Source: Acinetobacter sp. CS-2
GTDB lineage: Bacteria; Pseudomonadota; Gammaproteobacteria; Pseudomonadales; Moraxellaceae
Length of the DNA stretch: 64,000 bases
Reading direction: 5' to 3'
NCBI RefSeq assembly: GCF_016599715.1
Contig: NZ_CP067019.1
Location: 3,198,873 to 3,262,872, forward strand
The position numbers and the translations under genes were made by a program. Positions 57,773 through 64,000 of the stretch are shown here, piece by piece. The notes beneath the pieces were generated by a model. That model was not told the origin of the DNA and did not search any database. It worked only from the letters and a program-made list of their open reading frames with translations. The first letter of the stretch is position 1; each line of letters starts with the position of its first letter.

Positions 57773-58948
57773 ATGACAAATCAACAATCCTGGCGCCCGT
57801 TTTTGATGGTGAGCCTGGCTCTTTGTATTGGAACGATGGGGACGGCACTGGCCAGCCCTTTATATCCCATCTATCAGCAACTTTGGCATCTGTTGCCGAG
57901 TCATATCACCTATATTTTTGTCACCTATATGTTGGGCTGTTTAGCCACGCTCCTGTTTTTAGGCCGTACCAGTAACAGCATTGGCTTTTTAAAAACCTTA
58001 GAACTTGGTTTGGTCATCATCACACTTGGGCTTCTACTGTCCATGTTTGCGAATAATGTGCTATGGCTGTCTTTGGGGCGTTTTATTATCGGAATTGCCT
58101 CGGGATTGATGACTACATCAGCATTGATTGGTCTGATGTGGAGCATTCCTGAATCACATAAAAGCCATGCACCCCAGCTCAGTTCAGTAATTACCGCAGT
58201 TGGTTTTGGTTTAGGCCCATTGGTCGGTGGACTGATTGCCCAGTTTTCTGCTACACCGCTATTTACCCCGTATATTCCTATCATTGTTGGGGCAATGTTG
58301 TGCTTCGTAGGTTTGTTACGTCTGCCACAGCCTGAATTTAGCGCACAGGCATTCTCGATTGCACCGCATTTAGAACGTCCTGAAGCACAATTTCATGTTG
58401 AATTTTATATTACCGGTTTGACTGCCTTTTGTGCCTTTGCAGCGTTTAGCCTATTCGCTTCACTTTCTCCCTCATTTGTACAGTTCATCATTCCCTGGCA
58501 TGGTCCTTTGGTCAGTGGATTAGCCATTACCTGTATTTTGCTAATTTCTGCCATGGTACAGTATTTTTCCAGATCGATTCCTGCAAGAAAATGCCTGAAT
58601 TATGGGCTGTATACGCTGTTGTTCAGTTTATTGATCCTGGGTTTATGTATCTATCTACACTGGAGCTTTCTGTTTTTTATCAGTGATGTAATGGTTGGCG
58701 TTGGGCATGGATTAGCGCTGATCGGGGCATTTGGTTTAATTCATGCCATGACCAACCTGCACAACCGGGCTGCAGTCATGTCGACTTATTTATTTGTAGC
58801 CTATTTAGGCACCATTTTACCCATTCTTGCAGTGGGTTATCTTGCCGATCATTTTGGTTTAACCGCAAGCGTACTCAGTTTTTGTGCTGCGTTCTGTTTA
58901 CTGTGTCTGTTTTTGTTAATTTGGCATAAAAAAATAAATGATAAATAA
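57773..58948 (+). CDS. MFS transporter (drug or metabolite efflux type)
   Basis: A 391-residue major facilitator with about 12 hydrophobic segments: LALCIGTMGTALASPLYPIYQ, LFLGRTSNSIGFLKTLELGL in place of the usual loop 2-3, and LSLGRFIIGIASGLMTTSALIGLMW. It does not have the AAHS signature of the pair at 29-32 kb. I use ATG 57773 rather than the TTG four codons upstream; no clear ribosome site. Substrate unknown. Confidence 0.8.
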   Translation: MTNQQSWRPFLMVSLALCIGTMGTALASPLYPIYQQLWHLLPSHITYIFVTYMLGCLATLLFLGRTSNSIGFLKTLELGLVIITLGLLLSMFANNVLWLSLGRFIIGIASGLMTTSALIGLMWSIPESHKSHAPQLSSVITAVGFGLGPLVGGLIAQFSATPLFTPYIPIIVGAMLCFVGLLRLPQPEFSAQAFSIAPHLERPEAQFHVEFYITGLTAFCAFAAFSLFASLSPSFVQFIIPWHGPLVSGLAITCILLISAMVQYFSRSIPARKCLNYGLYTLLFSLLILGLCIYLHWSFLFFISDVMVGVGHGLALIGAFGLIHAMTNLHNRAAVMSTYLFVAYLGTILPILAVGYLADHFGLTASVLSFCAAFCLLCLFLLIWHKKINDK

Positions 58949-59151
58949 TCATCCTCAGCTTTAATGATCTTGCCCAGAAGTTTAGGTTATACGCTCATTC
59001 TCAATAATATTGAATCCATTTTATTCCTCATCGACAGAATGGAAATGCTCAAATTCTAATTCAACTTTTCTTATATCTGGTGATTAATAACCGAATATAA
59101 TATCATGCCATCAGATGGATTTTGAGCATACACTGAAGCAGTCAATGACAT

Positions 59152-59187
59152 AAAAAAGCACTAAGCCATTAAAACTTAATGCTTTTA
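59152..59187. terminator. Bidirectional terminator between the MFS gene and mnmE
   Basis: AAAAGCACTAAG / CTTAATGCTTTT stem with one mismatch; T-run on the minus strand side for mnmE. Confidence 0.75.
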
Positions 59188-59239
59188 AGTTAACACTATA
59201 ACTTATTAGAATTTACTGAAATATAAAGGTAAATTGAAA

Positions 59240-60595
59240 TTACTTTCCGATACAGAACGACCCAAAGATCTTGCCTAATAAGTCATCTGCACTGAAGTCC
59301 CCGGTAATTTCACCCAAGGCATTCTGGGCAAGTCGCAATGACTCCGCCACCAGTTCACCGGCATGGAACACCACCAGTTGTTCACGCGCTTCTGCCAGAT
59401 AGTGCTGAGTGCGCTTCATTGCGTCTAAATGGCGGGTACGGGCAATAAAGGTATCTTCTTCCGGCTGGAAGCCTGCATGCGCTGTAATCGCATCTATGAG
59501 CGACTGCACCCCGGTTTCCTGCTTGGCAGAAACGGTAATATGACGGAAACCTTGATAATCACCAATTGCAGCAGTTGCACCGGTTAAATCACACTTGTTG
59601 GCGATCAGTATTAAACGGCGTGGTTCCAAATGTTCGGCAAAATAGTTTTGTGCCAATTGCAGCGGATCTTCCCCTTGGCTTAAGTCATAGACCAGTAGCA
59701 ACAAATCGGCTTGTTCAATTTCTTTAATCGCACGGCGAATACCTTCTTTTTCCACCACATCACCGGTTTCACGTAAACCAGCGGTATCGGTCAGCGTAAT
59801 TGGCAAGCCATTCAAGGTGATTTTTTCATGCAACACATCACGGGTTGTACCGGCAATATCGGTCACAATGGCACGTTCATTTCCGGCCAAGGTATTTAAT
59901 AAGGAAGATTTACCTGCATTCGGTTTACCGGCAATCACCACCTGTAAACCTTCACGCAATAACTGACCTTGGCGTGCAGACTTTTGTACCGCAGTCACTG
60001 AACTTTGCACATCTTCAAGCAAAGCCAAAATTTTACCATCAGCCAAAAAATCGATTTCTTCTTCAGGGAAATCAATGGCAGCTTCCACATGTAAACGCAG
60101 GTGAATCAATTTTTCTAAAACAGTGTTCACTCGGGTCGAAAACGCCCCTTGTAAAGAACGAACTGCTGAACGGGCGGCGGCTTGTGACGTAGCATCAATC
60201 AAATCGGCAATCGCTTCGGCTTGAACCAGATCCAGCTTGCCATTTTCAAAGGCACGCATGGAAAATTCACCCGCTTTAGCCGCAATCGCGCCCAATTCAA
60301 GTAAACGACCAAGTAGGGCATTTTGAATCACTGGGCCCCCATGCCCCTGTAACTCCACCACATCTTCACCAGTAAACGAGTGTGGGTTAGGGAAGCAAAT
60401 GGCCAGGCCTTCATCCATGACTTCACCAGATGCATCATAAAACTGACGGAAACCGGCGAAACGGGCCTTAGGCAAAGCGTTTCGGGTTAAAGCTTCAGCA
60501 ATGGCATAAGATTTTGGACCCGACAGACGAATTACCCCCACGCCACCGCGCCCAGGCGGAGTTGCAATTGCAGCAATCGTAGTAAGGTTTTGCAT
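59240..60595 (-). CDS. mnmE: tRNA modification GTPase MnmE
   Basis: A 451-residue GTPase acting with MnmG on tRNA wobble uridine. N-terminal TIAAIATPPGRGGVGVIRLSG; G domain with GKPNAGKSSLLN, DTAGLRET, IANKCDL; C-terminal FGSFCIGK with the catalytic cysteine. I choose ATG 60595 (AGGTGA 8 bases upstream) rather than the GTG at 60604. A terminator before it separates it from yidC. Confidence 0.96.
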   Translation of the reverse strand: MQNLTTIAAIATPPGRGGVGVIRLSGPKSYAIAEALTRNALPKARFAGFRQFYDASGEVMDEGLAICFPNPHSFTGEDVVELQGHGGPVIQNALLGRLLELGAIAAKAGEFSMRAFENGKLDLVQAEAIADLIDATSQAAARSAVRSLQGAFSTRVNTVLEKLIHLRLHVEAAIDFPEEEIDFLADGKILALLEDVQSSVTAVQKSARQGQLLREGLQVVIAGKPNAGKSSLLNTLAGNERAIVTDIAGTTRDVLHEKITLNGLPITLTDTAGLRETGDVVEKEGIRRAIKEIEQADLLLLVYDLSQGEDPLQLAQNYFAEHLEPRRLILIANKCDLTGATAAIGDYQGFRHITVSAKQETGVQSLIDAITAHAGFQPEEDTFIARTRHLDAMKRTQHYLAEAREQLVVFHAGELVAESLRLAQNALGEITGDFSADDLLGKIFGSFCIGK

Positions 60596-60633
60596 AAAAT
60601 TCACCTAAAAAATCCCAAATCACAGCCAAAGAA

Positions 60634-60667
60634 AAATCCGCCTAAGATTACCATCTTAAGCGGATTT
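60634..60667 (-). terminator. yidC operon terminator
   Basis: Read on the minus strand: AAATCCGC-TTAAGA / TCTTA-GGCGGATTTTTC, an imperfect stem with T-run. Confidence 0.82.
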
Positions 60668-60694
60668 ATTCAGCTATTCGCAATCAGTCGTTAC

Positions 60695-62449
60695 TTAAAC
60701 CACGTCGCGTTTTTCGCGTTCTTTCGCCACACCTTTGTTGATCAGGCTTTGCTGCAAGATGGTAATACTGTTGTTGACAATCCAGTACAACACCAAGCCC
60801 GCAGGGAAGAACAACATAAATACGGTGAAGACAATCGGCATGATCTTGAAGACTTTTGCCTGCATCGGATCAGCCGGTTGCGGATTTAAAGACTGCTGAA
60901 TAAACATGGTCGCACCCATCAGTAACGGCAGGATAAACCACGGATCCATTGCAGATAAATCTTGAATCCAAGCCAACCAAGGTGCATGACGCAGTTCTAC
61001 TGATTCCATCAATACCCAGTACAAGGCCAAGAAAATCGGCATTTGTAACAGCAATGGCAAGCAACCCGATAATGGATTGACCTGTTCACGTTTATACAGC
61101 GCCATCATTTCTTGCGAGAAGCGCATACGGTCTTCACCGAATTCTTCTTTCATGCGTTGCATTTCAGGTGCAATCACACGCATTTTCGCCATAGAGCGGT
61201 AGCTCTTGGACGACAATGGCCAAAGAATCAGTTTGACCAATACGGTCAACAGGATAATTGACCAGCCCCAGTTGCCGACAATGTTATGGAAGAATTGAAG
61301 GCCCAAGAACAATAATTTGGCAATTGGCCATAACCAGCCATAATCGACAGTTTGATTCAAGCCGACAGCCAAGTCTTTTAATTCAGACTGTACTTTAGGA
61401 CCTGAATAGAATGTCGCATCCACTTCCGCCGTAGTACCTGCAGGTACATTCATGGTCGGTGAAGTAAAACCAATAATGTTCATATTATCGGTAGATTGGC
61501 GAGATTCCAGTTTGGCACTATAAGGCTGACCATTGGCTTGAGTCAGTTTAAGATCACCCGGAATCCAGGCACTGACAAAATAATGCTGTACTACAGCAAC
61601 CCAGCCACCTTTGGCTTCAACATTCAACTTTTCATCGTTGAAGTTGGCAAATTTCAGCTTGTTATAATGTTCATCTGGCGTTCCCCACGCACCACCCAGG
61701 AATGTGCCGAGTGTGAAAATACCTTGGGAAGATTTACCCGGGTCATCCGAATTGTCACGTTTGATCTGACCAAACATCTGGCCTTGCCAGTTCTGGCCAC
61801 TACGGTTGACCACTTTGTGGCTGACCATAACCGGATATTCACCTTGCTTGAAGGTAAAAGTCTTAATGATCTCTACACCGTCAGCAGTTTTGTAGACCAT
61901 CGGTACCGATAAAACCTTAACCGCTTGACCATCTTTGTTCTTTTCCGCTTTGGCATCTGCCAGTGTATAAGATCCTTTTTCAATCTCATATACAGGACGA
62001 CCATTGCGGTTACTGTCTGGTCCATTTAAACCAATCAATCCAGACTGAGCAACATAAGTCCGTTGTGCATCGCTTTCCAGCATCACGAACGGCGCATTAC
62101 TGTCTTTGTCTTTATCGTGGTTCAATAATTCAATACGAACAATGTCACCCCCTTTAGGATTAATCCAAAGATGATAAAGGTCAGTTTGTACTGAAATAAG
62201 CTGTTGACTTACAGGTGCAGTGGCATCTGTTGTAGTTTGCTGAGTCGCAATATTCGCTTGAGGCATGTCAGACGCAGTAGCAGCGGTTTGACCATTTGGC
62301 AAATCTGCAGATACTTCATGTGAAACGACGGCAGTTTGTTGCTGCGGTTTAGTTTCTGCATGACCATAATCCTTTTGCCAAGCCAAAATAAGCAAATATG
62401 CGACGACAAACATGGCCCCTAGAATTGCAAACCTGGCCCATTGTTGCAT
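60695..62449 (-). CDS. yidC: Membrane protein insertase YidC
   Basis: A 584-residue insertase. N-terminal anchor (FAILGAMFVVAYLLILAW), large periplasmic domain (about 60-350), then five conserved segments with NWGWSIILLTVLVKLILWPLS, the cytoplasmic loop MRVIAPEMQRMKEEFGEDR, and NPLSGCLPLLLQMPIFLALYWVL. It ends in a basic tail. It inserts membrane proteins alone or with SecYEG. It is in the rpmH-rnpA-yidD-yidC cluster, 5 bases after yidD. Confidence 0.97.
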   Translation of the reverse strand: MQQWARFAILGAMFVVAYLLILAWQKDYGHAETKPQQQTAVVSHEVSADLPNGQTAATASDMPQANIATQQTTTDATAPVSQQLISVQTDLYHLWINPKGGDIVRIELLNHDKDKDSNAPFVMLESDAQRTYVAQSGLIGLNGPDSNRNGRPVYEIEKGSYTLADAKAEKNKDGQAVKVLSVPMVYKTADGVEIIKTFTFKQGEYPVMVSHKVVNRSGQNWQGQMFGQIKRDNSDDPGKSSQGIFTLGTFLGGAWGTPDEHYNKLKFANFNDEKLNVEAKGGWVAVVQHYFVSAWIPGDLKLTQANGQPYSAKLESRQSTDNMNIIGFTSPTMNVPAGTTAEVDATFYSGPKVQSELKDLAVGLNQTVDYGWLWPIAKLLFLGLQFFHNIVGNWGWSIILLTVLVKLILWPLSSKSYRSMAKMRVIAPEMQRMKEEFGEDRMRFSQEMMALYKREQVNPLSGCLPLLLQMPIFLALYWVLMESVELRHAPWLAWIQDLSAMDPWFILPLLMGATMFIQQSLNPQPADPMQAKVFKIMPIVFTVFMLFFPAGLVLYWIVNNSITILQQSLINKGVAKEREKRDVV

Positions 62450-62454
62450 ATCTA

Positions 62455-62775
62455 TTATCCCAAGTAGTTAGAGTGATTTCGGTTCAATAAACGATCACGA
62501 AAGGGTACAACAACGTGAAGCGTTTGAGAATCTATTTGCTGAAATGAAATAAAACGAATTGCCTTTGGCGGAACCGGATCATATCCCGAGCCCCCCCAAG
62601 GATGACAACGACAAATACGCTTAGTAGCTAACCACACACCACGCACAGCACCATAACAATGGACTGCTTCCAAAGAATATTGAGAACATGTGGGAATATA
62701 ACGACAGCGGGGTCCCAATAAAGGACTAATCGCGATCTGATAGAATCGAATCAACCAATGCAGTAAACGTACCAT
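62455..62775 (-). CDS. yidD: Membrane protein insertion efficiency factor YidD
   Basis: A 106-residue amphipathic protein: [55 protein letters not shown], the invariant YidD pattern. It is longer than the core by about 25 C-terminal residues. It lies 9 bases after rnpA. Confidence 0.95.
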   Translation of the reverse strand: MVRLLHWLIRFYQIAISPLLGPRCRYIPTCSQYSLEAVHCYGAVRGVWLATKRICRCHPWGGSGYDPVPPKAIRFISFQQIDSQTLHVVVPFRDRLLNRNHSNYLG

Positions 62776-62784
62776 TGGCCTTCT

Positions 62785-63174
62785 CTACTTTTGTGGGGAG
62801 GGAGCTATCTTTTTATGCTTTTTGGCAAGGCGTTGCAATTTCTGCCAAGCAAATTGTAATTGCTGCTGCAATTCCGCATTAGGGATTGCTTCAATACCCA
62901 TTTTAGGCATGACCACAATATCTAATAAATCTAATTGCTGCTGATGCAGGCGAAAACTTTCACGAGCAAGACGCTTTACTCTATTTCTTTCATGTGCGCG
63001 ACGCACTTTTTTCTTGGCAACAACAATACCCAAACGGCTTTTCGGCTGCTCGGAATTTTTAGCAAGAAATAAGAAATGGGGTTGATGCACTTTAAAAAGC
63101 GCACCATCAAACACACTTTTATAATCGGCAGCACAGTGTATGCGTACATCTGTGCTGAAGCCATAAAGTGTCAT
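62785..63174 (-). CDS. rnpA: RNase P protein component
   Basis: A basic protein of 129 residues that helps the M1 RNA process tRNA 5' ends. The RNR motif is [17 protein letters not shown]-terminal [32 protein letters not shown] choose ATG 63174 (MTLYGF); an in-frame TTG at 63183 adds three residues. Confidence 0.94.
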   Translation of the reverse strand: MTLYGFSTDVRIHCAADYKSVFDGALFKVHQPHFLFLAKNSEQPKSRLGIVVAKKKVRRAHERNRVKRLARESFRLHQQQLDLLDIVVMPKMGIEAIPNAELQQQLQFAWQKLQRLAKKHKKIAPSPQK

Positions 63175-63204
63175 AACACCCAAAATCGTAATAGCGTTAA
63201 CAGA

Positions 63205-63339
63205 TTAAACAGTTAAGCTATGACGACCTTTTGCACGACGGCGAGCTAATACTTGACGACCAGCTTTAGTAGCCATACGAGCACGGAAACCATGAACACG
63301 CTTACGCTTTAATTCTGATGGTTGGAATGTACGTTTCAT
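63205..63339 (-). CDS. rpmH: Ribosomal protein L34
   Basis: 44 residues: [45 protein letters not shown]. This is the standard bacterial L34. First gene of the leftward cluster starting beside oriC; 30 bases before rnpA. Confidence 0.98.
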
Positions 63340-63489
63340 ATTGAAACTCCAAAAATGATCTTTCTATGAAGGTTCGCGATTTTAGTGTTCATTCAATGAG
63401 CTGTCAATCAAAAACAAACTTTCTTTCAAAATAAACTGGTTTTTAGAAGATTGATATGTTGAACATGCATTTAGATAATTAAAAGTTGT

Positions 63490-63930
63490 ATCTATTTTAT
63501 ACACAGTATAAATTATTGATTAATAAAACAACGTAAGTTATAAACAGAAATATTCACAATCTTATCCACAATTTATTATGAATAAAATGATTGTGTTGTG
63601 AAATGAATTTAAATTTATAATTTTTCCGAGTTATCCCCAAAGAATGGCGTTCTTATAACTAAATTCAAATTTATAAATTTAAATTTATTACTATTAGGGC
63701 GGTGTTTTTCTGTGGAAAAGGCTATTTTATTTTTAATAAACATAAATTTAAATTGTGGATATCTATGTTTTTATAATTTTATTAAATTGTGGATAACTTT
63801 ATGTTATATTTTATCCACAGCTTGCGGATAAACTTATCCACATTGTGATTTAAATTTAAATTTAATCGGAAATTTGCTTTTTTGAATGATATTTCCTGAA
63901 TTTTGCCATGACAGATGTGGATAACTTCGA
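63490..63930. other. Chromosomal replication origin oriC (dnaA-proximal)
   Basis: Between rpmH and the expected dnaA. Perfect DnaA boxes TTATCCACA at 63562-63570 (+), 63788-63796 (-), 63811-63819 (+), 63834-63842 (+) and 63916-63924 (-). Variants are TTATACACA at 63497, TTATCCCCA at 63631, TTTTCCACA at 63711 (-), ATATCCACA at 63754 (-) and TTATCCGCA at 63823 (-). AT-rich stretches with AATTTAAATTT repeats (63604, 63676, 63743, 63849) are candidates for the unwinding element. The dnaA start is beyond the window. Confidence 0.92.
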
Positions 63931-64000
63931 TAGAATGGCGACCCGCTCGGTCGGGCTCGCATGATTTTTTTACTAACAATGGAATGAATAGGGGTTTCAC

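Noticed and set aside
63782..64000. Open frame on the minus strand across the origin
   Set aside because: It is low-complexity AT-rich sequence made of DnaA boxes and AATTTAAATTT repeats.

Overview
The window is chromosomal DNA of a gammaproteobacterium of the family Moraxellaceae, almost certainly Acinetobacter. Pointers are the gene order rpmH-rnpA-yidD-yidC-mnmE running away from an AT-rich origin full of DnaA boxes at the right end, the style of the predicted proteins (UbiG, ArgA with a long N-terminal kinase-like domain, DesB/DesT-type desaturase system), AAHS-family aromatic-acid transporters, and an rRNA operon of the order 16S-Ile-Ala-23S-5S. The dnaA gene should start just beyond base 64000, so this is the origin-proximal part of one replichore. 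The rRNA operon and the yidC operon are transcribed leftward, away from the origin and with the fork.

Layout. 1-8.5 kb: ampD (cut by the window edge), nadC, rph, a desaturase/reductase pair with a divergent TetR regulator (DesT type) and three operator-like palindromes, dsbA, and the ubiG-mupP-yciK operon. 8.5-17.8 kb: a pair of tiny ORFs each broken by TAA, two tandem RcnB-like secreted proteins, argA, a sulfonate uptake and desulfonation operon (two binding proteins, ssuD, ssuC, ssuB) and a TetR regulator. 17.8-24.3 kb: a nucleosidase-like gene, ribF, ileS-lspA-fkpB and an FMN reductase. 24.3-29.3 kb is accessory: RNA genes with GGA-loop hairpins, a PQQ-type sugar dehydrogenase, an IS256-family element, an ankyrin protein and an unknown protein. 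29.3-32.4 kb: two paralogous MFS transporters. 32.7-38.4 kb: the rRNA operon. 38.8-40.6 kb: a small gene split by a TnpB-only IS200/IS605-type element. 41-49.4 kb: tyrS, anmK, mltB, an AT-rich repeat array with a DnaA box, purEK, a DUF486 membrane protein and mpl. 49.5-59 kb: a zinc alcohol dehydrogenase, a small GNAT protein, a Mn riboswitch with a TerC protein, guaD, hpt, a GlsB-type membrane protein, a MITE-like element, dsbC, a DmeF/DmeR-like metal exporter and repressor, and an MFS gene. 59.2-64 kb: mnmE-yidC-yidD-rnpA-rpmH and oriC.

The most interesting signal is around 24.3-26.8 kb. Two transcription units each have a near-consensus GacA upstream activating sequence (TGTAAG-N6-CTTACA type), then exactly 44 bases to a -10-like hexamer, then a run of hairpins displaying AGGA in the loop, then an intrinsic terminator. 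This is the architecture of RsmX/Y/Z (CsrB-type) RNAs that sequester the translational regulator CsrA/RsmA. One copy has had its terminator split by an IS256-family insertion with an 8-bp target duplication. A third pair of strong hairpins with GGA loops lies between them. Other notable signals are two identical 19-bp parS-like sequences (and perhaps a third cut by the window end), an array of AATTTAAA octamers with a perfect DnaA box about 18.5 kb from oriC, and several readable regulatory sites (DesT, RcnR-type, Mn riboswitch).

Several genes belong to one process, murein turnover and recycling: mltB, ampD, anmK, mupP and mpl. Purine metabolism is represented by purEK, guaD and hpt.
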